Assembly: GCF_019649055.1 (NCBI RefSeq)
Contig: NW_026570645.1
Coordinates: forward strand, 1 to 23,468
Length of the DNA: 23,468 nucleotides
Origin: Paramacrobiotus metropolitanus
Taxonomy: Eukaryota > Tardigrada > Eutardigrada > Parachela > Macrobiotidae
Direction of reading: 5' to 3'
Numbering within the stretch: the first letter of the stretch is position 1; every line of letters starts with the position of its first letter. The position numbers and the translations under genes were made by a program. The notes under the pieces were generated by a model, which worked only from the letters and a program-made list of their open reading frames with translations, had not been told where the DNA came from and made no database searches. This document shows, one piece after another, positions 1 to 11,452 of this stretch.

Positions 1-495
1 GACTGGCTTTACAAACAGTTCTGTCGTTATCATAAGCTTAGAAATCCGTATTAACGTAACTGATCTTTGGACAGACAGTTTTGCCACCGCCATCGATTCA
101 AAAATATAAAGAACTCGGTTCAGTCTTTCGAGATTTCACTCGCTCAGCAAAATAGTGGTCATCTGAACAACTTTTAAAAAAGTCATTTTTTGAAAAAACC
201 TGACTATAGCCTTTAAAAAATCTGGGTAAAAGGCTGAAAAGTTAAATCGAATGAAATGACTGAAAATTTATTTGGCTTAATTTAAGTAACAAAAGTAAGC
301 AATTCAATCTACGACCGTAGATAAGCGGGCTTGAATATGATATCATACAATAACGGTCATATATTTCCATGGATAGCTGGTCAGTTCTAGAACATTCCAT
401 CATGAAGAATGGAGCTGTTTCGTGCTGGCCTAGCTGGCCACAAACAGGACACATCATTTGCAAGCACGCGATATACATCCGTTGGCGCCACTGAA

Positions 496-815
496 CAATT
501 CTTTTTCGCAATCACATGTTTGAACAAAATCCGGTTTTGTGCTATACCATCCTCTTCCATACGATTGTTCGGTGCGATTCTACGTTGCTCTAGGTAGTTA
601 AAAGCGGTTCAAACTGTTTCTGATCTCACGATAATTACCGTTGACGTGCAAAACAATTCGTCCTTCTAATCCCATGTATGAACGTAATCCGATTTTTTGC
701 TACACCGTTATCATCCATACGACCGTTTGGTGTAATTCCACGTTGCTCTAGGCAGCTACAAAAGATTCACACTATTAGCAACCTCACGGTACATACCGTG
801 ACTGGCTTACAAACA
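496..815. repeat. Internal diverged duplication inside each satellite unit
   Basis: Each unit holds two related segments side by side, in the first unit about 496-653 and 654-815. Both start with CAATTC and continue through CATGT.TGAAC..AATCCG.TTTT, ATCCTCTTCCATACGA / ATCATCCATACGACC, the shared block ACGTTGCTCTAGG, and a region ending TCTCACG / CCTCACG followed by TACCG. The halves are clearly homologous but far more diverged than neighbouring units, so the duplication is older than the present 800 bp amplification. Confidence 0.8.
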
Positions 816-3800
816 GTTCTGTCTGTTATCATAAGCTGAAATCCGTATTAACGTAACTGATCTTTGGACAGACAGTTTTGCCACTGCCATCGATTCAAAA
901 ATATAAAGAACTCGGTTCAGTCTTTCGAGATTTCACTCGCTCAGCAAAATAGTGGTCATCTGAACAACTTTTAAAAAAAGTCATTTTTTGAAAAAACCTG
1001 ACTATAGCCTTTAAAAATCTGGTAAAAAGGCTGAAAAATTAAATCGAATGAAATGACTGAAAATTTATTTGGCTTAATTTAAGTAACAAAAGTAAGCAAT
1101 TCAATCTACGACCGTAGATAAGCGGGCTTGAATATGATATCATACAATAACGGTCATATATTTCCATGGATATTAGCTGGTCAGTTCTGGAACATTCCAT
1201 CATGAAGAATGGAGCTGTTTCGTGCTGGCCCAGCTGGCCACGAAGTGGACACATCATTTGCAAGCACGCGATTTACATCCATTGGCGCCACTGAACAATT
1301 CTTTTTCGCAATCACATGTTTGAACAAAATCCGGTTTTGTGCTATACCATCCTCTTCCATACGATTGTTCGGTGCGATTCTACGTTGCTCTAGGTAGTTA
1401 AAAGCGGTTCAAACTGTTTCTGATCTCACGATAATTACCGTTGACGTGCAAAACAATTCGTCCTTCTAATCCCATGTATGAACGTAATCCGATTTTTTGC
1501 TACACCGTTATCATCCATACGACCGTTTGGTGTAATTCCACGTTGCTCTAGGCAGCTACAAAAGATTCACACTATTAGCAACCTCACGGTACATACCGTG
1601 ACTGGCTTACAAACAGTTCTGTCTGTTATCATAAGCTGAAATCCGTATTAACGTAACTGATCTTTGGACAGACAGTTTTGCCACTGCCATCGATTCAAAA
1701 ATATAAAGAACTCGGTTCAATCTTTCGAGATTTCACTCGCTCAGCAAAATAGTGGTCATCTGAACAACTTTTAAAAAAAGTCATTTTTTGAAAAAAACCT
1801 GACTATAGCCTTTAAAAAATCTGGTAAAAAGGCTGAAAAGTTAAATCGAATGAAATGACTGAAAATTTATTTGGCTTAATTTAAGTAACAAAAGTAAGCA
1901 ATTCAATCTACGACCGTAGATAAGCGGGCTTGAATATGATATCATACAATAACGGTCATATATTTCCATGGATATTAGCTGGTCAGTTCTAGAACATTCC
2001 ATCATGAAGAATGGAGCTGTTTCGTGCTGGCCTAGCTGGCCACAAACAGGACACATCATTTGCAAGCACGCGATATACATCCGTTGGCGCCACTGAACAA
2101 TTCTTTTCGCAATCACATGTTTGAACAAAATCCGGTTTTGTGCTATACCATCCTCTTCCATACGATTGTTCGGTGCGATTCTACGTTGCTCTAGGTAGTT
2201 AAAAGCGGTTCAAACTGTTTCTGATCTCACGATAATTACCGTTGACGTGCAAAACAATTCGTCCTTCTAATCCCATGTATGAACGTAATCCGATTTTTTG
2301 CTACACCGTTATCATCCATACGACCGTTTGGTGTAATTCCACGTTGCTCTAGGCAGCTACAAAAGATTCACACTATTAGCAACCTCACGGTACATACCGT
2401 GACTGGCTTACAAACAGTTCTGTCTGTTATCATAAGCTGAAATCCGTATTAACGTAACTGATCTTTGGACAGACAGTTTTGCCACTGCCATCGATTCAAA
2501 AATATAAAGAACTCGGTTCAGTCTTTCGAGATTTCACTCGCTCAGCAAAATAGTGGTCATCTGAACAACTTTTAAAAAAAGTCATTTTTTGAAAAAAACC
2601 TGACTATAGCCTTTAAAAATCTGGTAAAAAGGCTGAAAAGTTAAATCGAATGAAATGACTGAAAATTTATTTGGCTTAATTTAAGTAACAAAAGTAAGCA
2701 ATTCAATCTACGACCGTAGATAAGCGGGCTTGAATATGATATCATACAATAACGGTCATATATTTCCATGGATATTAGCTGGTCAGTTCTAGAACATTCC
2801 ATCATGAAGAATGGAGCTGTTTCGTGCTGGCCTAGCTGGCCACAAACAGGACACATCATTTGCAAGCACGCGATATACATCCGTTGGCGCCACTGAACAA
2901 TTCTTTTCGCAATCACATGTTTGAACAAAATCCGGTTTTGTGCTATACCATCCTCTTCCATACGATTGTTCGGTGCGATTCTACGTTGCTCTAGGTAGTT
3001 AAAAGCGGTTCAAACTGTTTCTGATCTCACGATAATTACCGTTGACGTGCAAAACAATTCGTCCTTCTAATCCCATGTATGAACGTAATCCGATTTTTTG
3101 CTACACCGTTATCATCCATACGACCGTTTGGTGTAATTCCACGTTGCTCTAGGCAGCTACAAAAGATTCACACTATTAGCAACCTCACGGTACATACCGT
3201 GACTGGCTTACAAACAGTTCTGTCTGTTATCATAAGCTGAAATCCGTATTAACGTAACTGATCTTTGGACAGACAGTTTTGCCACTGCCATCGATTCAAA
3301 AATATAAAGAACTCGGTTCAGTCTTTCGAGATTTCACTCGCTCAGCAAAATAGTGGTCATCTGAACAACTTTTAAAAAAAGTCATTTTTTGAAAAAAACC
3401 TGACTATAGCCTTTAAAAATCTGGTAAAAAGGCTGAAAAGTTAAATCGAATGAAATGACTGAAAATTTATTTGGCTTAATTTAAGTAACAAAAGTAAGCA
3501 ATTCAATCTACGACCGTAGATAAGCGGGCTTGAATATGATATCATACAATAACGGTCATATATTTCCATGGATATTAGCTGGTCAGTTCTAGAACATTCC
3601 ATCATGAAGAATGGAGCTGTTTCGTGCTGGCCTAGCTGGCCACAAACAGGACACATCATTTGCAAGCACGCGATATACATCCGTTGGCGCCACTGAACAA
3701 TTCTTTTTCGCAATCACATGTTTGAACAAAATCCGGTTTTGTGCTATACCATCCTCTTCCATACGATTGTTCGGTGCGATTCTACGTTGCTCTAGGTAGT

Positions 3801-6800
3801 TAAAAGCGGTTCAAACTGTTTCTGATCTCACGATAATTACCGTTGACGTGCAAAACAATTCGTCCTTCTAATCCCATGTATGAACGTAATCCGATTTTTT
3901 GCTACACCGTTATCATCCATACGACCGTTTGGTGTAATTCCACGTTGCTCTAGGCAGCTACAAAAGATTCACACTATTAGCAACCTCACGGTACATACCG
4001 TGACTGGCTTACAAACAGTTCTGTCTGTTATCATAAGCTGAAATCCGTATTAACGTAACTGATCTTTGGACAGACAGTTTTGCCACTGCCATCGATTCAA
4101 AAATATAAAGAACTCGGTTCAGTCTTTCGAGATTTCACTCGCTCAGCAAAATAGTGGTCATCTGAACAACTTTAAAAAAAGTCATTTTTTGAAAAAAACC
4201 TGACTATAGCCTTTAAAAATCTGGTAAAAAGGCTGAAAAGTTAAATCGAATGAAATGACTGAAAATTTATTTGGCTTAATTTAAGTAACAAAAGTAAGCA
4301 ATTCAATCTACGACCGTAGATAAGCGGGCTTGAATATGATATCATACAATAACGGTCATATATTTCCATGGATATTAGCTGGTCAGTTCTAGAACATTCC
4401 ATCATGAAGAATGGAGCTGTTTCGTGCTGGCCTAGCTGGCCACAAACAGGACACATCATTTGCAAGCACGCGATATACATCCGTTGGCGCCACTGAACAA
4501 TTCTTTTTCGCAATCACATGTTTGAACAAAATCCGGTTTTGTGCTATACCATCCTCTTCCATACGATTGTTCGGTGCGATTCTACGTTGCTCTAGGTAGT
4601 TAAAAGCGGTTCAAACTGTTTCTGATCTCACGATAATTACCGTTGACGTGCAAAACAATTCGTCCTTCTAATCCCATGTATGAACGTAATCCGATTTTTT
4701 GCTACACCGTTATCATCCATACGACCGTTTGGTGTAATTCCACGTTGCTCTAGGCAGCTACAAAAGATTCACACTATTAGCAACCTCACGGTACATACCG
4801 TGACTGGCTTACAAACAGTTCTGTCTGTTATCATAAGCTGAAATCCGTATTAACGTAACTGATCTTTGGACAGACAGTTTTGCCACTGCCATCGATTCAA
4901 AAATATAAAGAACTCGGTTCAGTCTTTCGAGATTTTACTCGCTCAGCAAAATAGTGGTCATCTGAACAACTTTTAAAAAAAGTCATTTTTTGGAAAAAAA
5001 CCTGACTATAGCCTTTAAAAATCTGGTAAAAAGGCTGAAAAGTTAAATCGAATGAAATGACTGAAAATTTATTCGGCTTAATTTAAGTAACAAAAGTAAG
5101 CAATTCAATCTACGACCGTAGATAAGCGGGCTTGAATATGATATCATACAATAACGGTCATATATTTCCATGGATATTAGCTGGTCAGTTTTAGAACATT
5201 CCATCATGAAGAATGGAGCTGTTTCGTGCTGGCCTAGCTGGCCACAAACAGGACACATCATTTGCAAGCACGCGATATACATCCGTTGGCGCCACTGAAC
5301 AATTCTTTTTCGCAATCACATGTTTGAACAAAATCCGGTTTTGTGCTATACCATCCTCTTTCATACGATTGTTCAGTGCGATTCTACGTTGCTCTAGGTA
5401 GTTAAAAGCGGTTCAAACTGTTTCTGATCTCACGATAATTACCGTTGACGTGCAAAACAATTCGTCCTTCTAATCCCATGTATAAACGTAATCCGATTTT
5501 TTGCTACACCGTTATCATCCAAACGACCGTTTGGTGTAATTCCACGTTGCTCTAGGCAGCTACAAAAGATTCACACTATTAGCAACGTCACGGTACATAC
5601 CATGACTGGCTTACAAACAGGTCTGTCTGTTATCATAAGCTGAAATCCGTATTAACGTAGCTGATCTTTGGACAGACAGTTTTGCCACTGCCATCGATTC
5701 AAAAATATAAAGAACTCGGTTCAATCTTTCGAGATTTTACTCGCTCAGCAAAATAGTGGTCATCTGAACAACCTTTAAAAAAAGTCATTTTTTGGAAAAA
5801 AACCTGACTATAGCCTTTAAAAATCTGGTAAAAAGGCTGAAAAATTAAATCGAATGAAATGACTGAAAATTTATTTGGCTTAATTTAAGTAACAAAAGTA
5901 AGCAATTCAATCTACGACCGTAGATAAGCGGGCTTGAATATGATATCATACAATACCGGTCATATATTTCCATGGATATTAGCTGGTCAGTTCTAGAACA
6001 TTCCATCATGAAGAATGGAGCTGTTTCGTGCTGGCCTAGCTGGCAACAAACAGGACACATCATTTGCAAGCACGCGATATACATCCGTTGGCGCCACTGA
6101 ACAATTCTTTTTCGCAATCACATGTTTGAACAAAATCCGGTTTTGTGCTATACCATCCTCTTCCATACGATTGTTCGGTGCGATTCTACGTTGCTCTAGG
6201 TAGTTAAAAGCGGTTCAAACTGTTTCTGATCTCACGATAATTACCGTTGACGTGCAAAACAATTCGTCCTTCTAATCCCATGTATGAACGTAATCCGATT
6301 TTTTGCTACACCGTTATCATCCATACGACCGTTTGGTGTAATTCCACGTTGCTCTAGGCAGCTACAAAAGATTCACACTATTAGCAACGTCACGGTACAT
6401 ACCATGACTGGCTTACAAACAGGTCTGTCTGTTATCATAAGCTGAAATCCGTATTAACGTAGCTGATCTTTGGACAGACAGTTTTGCCACTGCCATCGAT
6501 TCAAAAATATAAAGAACTCGGTTCAATCTTTCGAGATTTTACTCGCTCAGCAAAATAGTGGTCATCTGAACAACCTTTAAAAAAAGTCATTTTTTTGAAA
6601 AAAACCTGACTATAGCCTTTAAAAATCTGGTAAAAAGGCTGAAAAATTAAATCGAATGAAATGACTGAAAATTTATTTGGCTTAATTCAAGTAACAAAAG
6701 TAAGCAATTCAATCTACGACCGTAGATAAGCGGGCTTGAATATGATATCATACAATAACGGTCATATATTTCCATGGATATTAGCTGGTCAGTTTTAGAA

Positions 6801-8008
6801 CATTCCATCATGAAGAATGGAGCTGTTTCGTGCTGGCCTAGCTGGCCACAAACAGGACACATCATTTGCAAGCACGCGATATACATCCGTTGGCGCCACT
6901 GAACAATTCTTTTTCGCAATCACATGTTTGAACAAAATCCGGTTTTGTGCTATACCATCCTCTTCCATACGATTGTTCGGTGCGATTCTACGTTGCTCTA
7001 GGTAGTTAAAAGCGGTTCAAACTGTTTCTGATCTCACGATAATTACCGTTGACGTGCAAAACAATTCGTCCTTCTAATCCCATGTATGAACGTAATCCGA
7101 TTTTTTGCTACACCGTTATCATCCATACGACCGTTTGGTGTAATTCCACGTTGCTCTAGGCAGCTACAAAAGATTCACACTATTAGCAACCTCACGGTAC
7201 ATACCGTGACTGGCTTACAAACAGTTCTGTCTGTTATCATAAGCTGAAATCCGTATTAACGTAACTGATCTTTGGACAGACAGTTTTGCCACTGCCATCG
7301 ATTCAAAAATATAAAGAACTCGGTTCAATCTTTCGAGATTTTACTCGCTCAGCAAAATAGTGGTCATCTGAACAACCTTTAAAAAAAGTCATTTTTTTGG
7401 AAAAAACCTGACTATAGCCTTTAAAAATCTGGTAAAAAGGCTGAAAAATTAAATCGAATGAAATGACTGAAAATTTATTTGGCTTAATTTAAGTAACAAA
7501 AGTAAGCAATTCAATCTACGACCGTAGATAAGCGGGCTTGAATATGATATCATACAATAACGGTCATATATTTCCATGGATATTAGCTGGTCAGTTCTAG
7601 AACATTCCATCATGAAGAATGGAGCTGTTTCGTGCTGGCCTAGCTGGCCACAAACAGGACACATCATTTGCAAGCACGCGATATACATCCGTTGGCGCCA
7701 CTGAACAATTCTTTTCGCAATCACATGTTTGAACAAAATCCGGTTTTGTGCTATACCATCCTCTTCCATACGATTGTTCGGTGCGATTCTACGTTGCTCT
7801 AGGTAGTTAAAAGCGGTTCAAACTGTTTCTGATCTCACGATAATTACCGTTGACGTGCAAAACAATTCGTCCTTCTAATCCCATGTATGAACGTAATCCG
7901 ATTTTTTGCTACACCGTTATCATCCATACGACCGTTTGGTGTAATTCCACGTTGCTCTAAACAGCTACAAAAGATTCACACTATTAGCAACGTCACGGTA
8001 CATACCAT

Positions 8009-8170
8009 GACTGGCTTACAAACAGTTCTGTCTGTTATCATAAGCTGAAATCCGTATTAACGTAGCTGATCTTTGGACAGACAGTTTTGCCACTGCCATC
8101 GATTCAAAAATATAAAGAACTCGGTTCAATCTTTCGAGATTTTACTCGCTCAGCAAAATAGTGGTCATCT
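8009..8170. repeat. Partial last satellite unit, cut by the LTR element
   Basis: This 11th unit runs only from GACTGGCTTAC to GTGGTCATCT. In complete units the next bases are GAACAAC; here the LTR sequence TGTTACATAACC starts directly. It carries the variants of units 7-10 (GTAGCTGATC, GATTTTACTCGC), so it belongs to the local array. The missing remainder is not found on the far side of the LTR element. Confidence 0.9.
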
Positions 8171-8387
8171 TGTTACATAACCGGATTACTCATGTAGTAA
8201 TGTAACCTATGGTCATATATGTTTTTCCCTATGGTCATGTACCTATGGTCATGTGTGCGTTTATTCTATGGTCATAGTCCATGTTTTTGCCTTTCTCATG
8301 CCCTTGTGAGCCAGATGTACTGACAATGAGTGATTGTCTGATATTAGGTCGTTTCCTGGATGTCCTGTTATTTCCGGCTTAGGCCGT

Positions 8388-8395
8388 TATATAAG
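8388..8395 (+). promoter_or_regulatory. LTR TATA box
   Basis: TATATAAG lies about 100 bp before the LTR end, a usual spacing for the U3/R promoter. The same box is conserved in the 3' LTR at 15963-15970. Confidence 0.65.
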
Positions 8396-8436
8396 CTCAT
8401 GTTTACTTGTTATTTGTTAGTTCTTAGCTGAGTATT

Positions 8437-8442
8437 ATTAAA
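8437..8442 (+). promoter_or_regulatory. LTR polyadenylation signal (ATTAAA)
   Basis: ATTAAA follows the TATA box by ~45 bp. Its counterpart in the 3' LTR, 16012-16017, would be the one used for 3' end formation. Confidence 0.5.
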
Positions 8443-8495
8443 GTGGCTAAAACCCGATATTCATTACGCCTTACGGATAGTGTAAGCGTAACATT

Positions 8496-8509
8496 TGGTG
8501 CCGAAAACC
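8496..8509 (+). other. Primer-binding site
   Basis: TGGTGCCGAAAACC starts two bases after the LTR terminus. The TGG start is complementary to a tRNA 3' CCA end, and the whole block would pair with a tRNA ending ...GGCACCA. Which tRNA this is cannot be settled without the host tRNA set. Confidence 0.7.
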
Positions 8510-8701
8510 TTTTGATACCGTGACCTTTAGTACGTTCGTTTCGTGGTGGTAGTCTTATGTCAGTAAAGGGGAGATTGACTCCTGGGCAACTTATTTTCTG
8601 ACGACGAAGATAAACCGGTTGTGGACGACTTGCCGACTGGGAAACTACGATGTCGAAGCCGGACGTATCAGGTGGACGGCAGGCTCCGGCATTCTCTGTG
8701 A
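8510..8701 (+). other. 5' leader of the retrotransposon
   Basis: About 190 bp between the primer site and the first long gag frame. An ATG at 8557 is followed at once by a possible splice donor (CAGTAAAG, GT at 8563), as would be needed for a spliced envelope mRNA. A second ATG at 8650 opens a frame that runs into the start of gag but one base out of register, so the true gag start may be there with a frame change near 8700. Confidence 0.4.
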
Positions 8702-9478
8702 ATGCCCGAGGAGTTGGCGGACGTGATGGGATCGCTAGCCGTGGCGACGGACGTGCGACCGCCGGTGTTCACCGGGAAAGCCGGTGAGAACGTTGCGCAG
8801 TGGGTTCGTAGGTTCCGGACGGTTGCGCAGGCGTTGGAGTGGGACGATGCGAAGCAACTGACGCAAGTCCCTGTGTACTTGACTGGCCACGCGGGTCAGT
8901 GGTACAACAACGTGTCGGAGGACGGGATGAAGCCCTACACGACGTGGAAGGCCTTCAAGGACGCCCTCCTGGCACGCTTCCTCACGGAAGATTGGAAGTT
9001 GCAGTTGAAGCTGAAGATCAGTCAACGTAAGTTACAAAAGAACGAATCCGTTGAAGACTATTATAACGACATGGTTGACCTATGTTACGAATACGACACC
9101 AAAATGGACGATTTGGATGTCCTGCTGAAGCTGCGGAACGGACTTTACCCGGAGATCGACAAGATGCTAGTCACCTCCGCAGCCAAGACGCCTCAGGATT
9201 CTTCGCGGACCTGCAGAAGGCGGCGCAGTCCTTGCGGCGAGAGGAGCAAGCCAACCAGCGACAGCAGGCGGCGGATCAGCGTGCCAACAACCATTTCCGT
9301 CGAAGTGGCGGTAAGCCAGAATTTCATTCTAAGTTAACCGCTGCTGATTCCAACCACAGCGACGCATCGAAACCGGCACGAACCGGAAACGCATTGACCA
9401 CACCACGTAAAGATAAGTCCTGCTGGAACTGCGGATCAACGGATCACTTTGCTTCGGGATTGTCCGAAGCGGGCTAAA
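8702..9478 (+). pseudogene. gag: capsid-nucleocapsid precursor, frame-broken
   Basis: Gag forms the particle core and packages the RNA. The first frame (8702-9337) has a retrotransposon gag/capsid profile: GKAGENVAQWVRRFRTVAQ, then WDDAKQL, GQWYNN, WKAFKDALLARF and a YYNDMVDLC helix region, about residues 20-150. Near 9190-9206 the reading continues in another frame (FFADLQKAAQSLRREEQANQ onward, to 9477). A CCHC zinc knuckle begins at 9421 (CWNCGSTDH), but its last cysteine lies in a third frame after a one-base change near 9450 (RDCPKRAKRC). Start is the ATG at 8702; an upstream ATG at 8650 is possible. Confidence 0.85.
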
Positions 9479-10078
9479 AGATGCCAAGGAGCTGCGCCGA
9501 GGGCGGGACTCCGGATGATGCGCGGAAGCGCATTGGACCGTACAGGCACGGACGACCAGACACTGGAAGCGGCAGCCACGCTGGCCGCTATGTCCGGGGC
9601 GGATGCCGGCTGTGCGGCGTATGGGGCAACGGCGTGCGGGTATGTGTACCGTATGATAGACGGATACCCGGTTGCGTTGTCAGCAGGTACGTGTCCTGGC
9701 TGTATTGAATGCACGCCATTCCGAAGCCGACCTTTGGACACTACTGCGGCGCATGAGCTGCGCGTGTACCAGGCCGAAATGGAGGACGAAGGTCAGTCAA
9801 CCGATGAGTCCGATACCATCAGCATTTATGCCGACTCAGTATGTGAACCGCGTAATCGGCGTGGATCAGCTGACAGCACGCTTCAGTAACGGAGACGCAC
9901 GGCATGCAAGCACGCAAACGGACGCCGGCATACAAACGGTCAGTACAGTCAGTGTCGGTGCAAGCTAATAATTTACTGCTAGTCAAAGCGGAAGATGCAT
10001 GAATTGATCGATGTGATGTCAATTTCATTGCGGTAAGACGTTGCGTCCGCTTCGGGACGGTGATTTTACCATACAAGT
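9449..10078 (+). pseudogene. gag-protease linker region, frame uncertain
   Basis: After the zinc knuckle an open frame runs to 9889 (alanine- and glycine-rich, then an acidic stretch EMEDEGQSTDESD). A second frame is open over 9672-9968. No domain is recognised. It sits between nucleocapsid and protease and probably is the variable spacer of the Gag-Pol precursor. From 9969 to 10078 no frame stands out. Confidence 0.45.
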
Positions 10079-10560
10079 ATGAGATTGCAAGGACTCCTTC
10101 GGATTGTGGGAAAAGATTCCACGAAAGCGCCCTCTGTACACGATGATGCGTACGTCTGGCGATGGGTGCGAAGGTCGTCACGCTGTGCTCGGAACGCACA
10201 TGTGCGTGGATGTGACCTTGAATGGACAGGCTGCACGTGCCTTGGTGGACACTGGTGCCAACCTCTCCGTTGTGAACCGGGGCTTCCTGGAGAGGAAGCT
10301 GGATGTCATGCCGGATCCACTGATGATGCCTGTGGAACGATCCGTACAACGAGTAAGATCGTACTCGATATTGCGGTAGCAAACCAGAAGCTGCCGGTGG
10401 CTTTTTGTGTTTTGACAATGTCAGCAACGAGGATACGAGTGCGTACTGGGATGCAACTTCCTGCGCCAACCCGGATGGCTGGTGGATGTGTGCAATGCGG
10501 CGCTCTTGGGACAGGATGGTACCACGGTCACGCATGGGGGATGTAGTGACACGGTGGTGA
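10079..10560 (+). pseudogene. Retroviral-type aspartic protease, frame-broken
   Basis: Retropepsin cleaves Gag-Pol. The active-site motif ALVDTGANLSVVN is read in the frame of 10104-10379, catalytic Asp codon at 10248. After about 10350 the homologous sequence moves frame (KIVLDIAVANQKLPVAFCVL, around 10354-10420). The usual closing LG..FL motif (LGCNFLRQP, near 10446) appears in yet another frame. So at least two indels fall in this ~100-residue domain. Confidence 0.8.
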
Positions 10561-10609
10561 CGGATACCTGCGGCCACGCCCGGGATGCGGTCATGATGCC
10601 GGCGGCCCT

Positions 10610-11452
10610 GTGCGCCGGATGACCGCGGATCAGGGATCCATGCTGACGACGCCACGAGTGAATCAGCTTATGAAGTATGGCGATCCGGATGTACCGGAGG
10701 ATGAGCTGGCGATGTGGGAGTACGATTGGCCACGCCGTCCCGTTTCGGATTTTGACATTGGAGACGCTGATACGACCGACGGGGTGAGTCGGATAACTAA
10801 GTTGATTGAGAAGTACGGTGACCTTTTTCATACTGAGGGCCGTAGATGGGTCAGGCTAAGGTAGAGCCGTTCCGTATTGACCTGATGCCGGGTACGAAGC
10901 CGAAGTTTCGAATCAGTACCGGTATGCACCGCCGGAAGTCGAGGAGATTAACCGGCAAATTAGCGCTATGATTGACAAGGGGTGATTAGACCGTCCCGCA
11001 GTGACTGTTCTAGTCCGATTGTCTTAGCGCGGAAGGATCATGGGCGTAGCTGGCGCTTGTGCAATGACGTCAGGGGTGTTAACAGTATAACGATTTCTGA
11101 TAAGTACCCTCTGCCGCGTGTGGACGATTGTTTGCAGGCGTTGTCTGGCAAACGGTATATCTCCACGTTGGACTTGGTATCCGGTTACTGGCAGATGCCA
11201 TTAGCGGAGGAGTCGAAGCCGTTGACAGCCTTCCAGTCGCCAATGGGGTTCTACGAGTACGAGGTACTGTGCTTTGGGCTCAAGAACGCTCCATCGTACT
11301 TCCAGCGTACCATGACAACAATCGTGGGGGACCTCATCGTGCGGGGCGTCGTGGCGGTCTACCTGGATGATGTGATCATCGCGACGTTTACGTTGGAGGA
11401 GCATGAAGAAGTATTGAGGCGCTGTTTTCTCGATGTCGGGAGATCGAGTTAA
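10610..11452 (+). pseudogene. Reverse transcriptase, frame-broken
   Basis: The N-terminal region (ITKLIEKYGDLFHTEG) lies in the frame 10610-10864; frame changes follow near 10850 and 10915 and next to a run of four G at 10979. The core is open at 10982-11452: VIRPSRSDCSSPIVLARKD-like start, RLCNDVRGVN, STLDLVSGYWQM (first catalytic Asp codon 11171), AFQSPMGFYEYEV, FGLKNAPSYFQRTM, and the YLDD box at 11360-11371. The family is Ty3/Gypsy RT. The G-run at 10979 looks like a one-base homopolymer loss. Confidence 0.92.

Larger units (their letters stand above)
1..8170. repeat. Satellite array, ~800 bp unit, 10 full + 1 partial copies
   Basis: Near-identical units run head to tail. Taking GACTGGCTTAC as an arbitrary start, units begin at 1, 800, 1600, 2401, 3201, 4002, 4802, 5604, 6406, 7208 and 8009, so the period is 799-802 bp. 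Length differences come mostly from A and T homopolymers. Units 2-6 are almost identical; units 7-11 share their own variants (GATTTTACTCGC instead of GATTTCACTCGC, AACCTTTAAAA instead of AACTTTTAAAA). The array is AT-rich, unlike the GC-rich retroelement that follows. It enters the window from the left, so total copy number is unknown. No known RNA gene or protein family is recognised inside it. Confidence 0.97.
8171..8493 (+). repeat. 5' LTR
   Basis: It starts TGTTACATAACC and ends GTAACA just before the primer-binding site. The first part (U3) carries four copies of CTATGGTCAT (8207, 8229, 8243, 8266). A TATA box and an ATTAAA signal lie in the second half. It matches the 3' LTR over most of its length, but bases ~8265-8295 differ completely from the corresponding part of the 3' copy. 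Confidence 0.93.

Noticed and set aside
409-597. 62-codon plus-strand ORF repeated in many satellite units.
   Set aside because: It overlaps the minus-strand frame, is lost in units with the T4 run, resembles no family and is kept only by unit identity.
426-616. Pol III-like boxes in the satellite: TGGCCTAGCTGG (426-437) fits the A-box consensus fully, and GGTTCAAACTG (606-616) is close to a B box.
   Set aside because: The spacing of ~170 bp is long, a T-run that would terminate Pol III (ctttttc, ~501) lies between them, and the B box has a mismatch. Not enough to call a tRNA or SINE-like gene.
9819-10655. Long minus-strand ORF of 278 codons opposite gag-protease, and one of 199 codons at 12611-13210.
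   Set aside because: They lie opposite clear retroelement domains in GC-rich DNA and show no recognisable motifs; shadow frames.
9190-10920. Programmed ribosomal frameshifting as the reason for the many frames in gag-pol.
   Set aside because: Too many changes, inside domains (zinc knuckle, protease, integrase finger) where programmed shifts do not occur; indels or sequence errors fit better.
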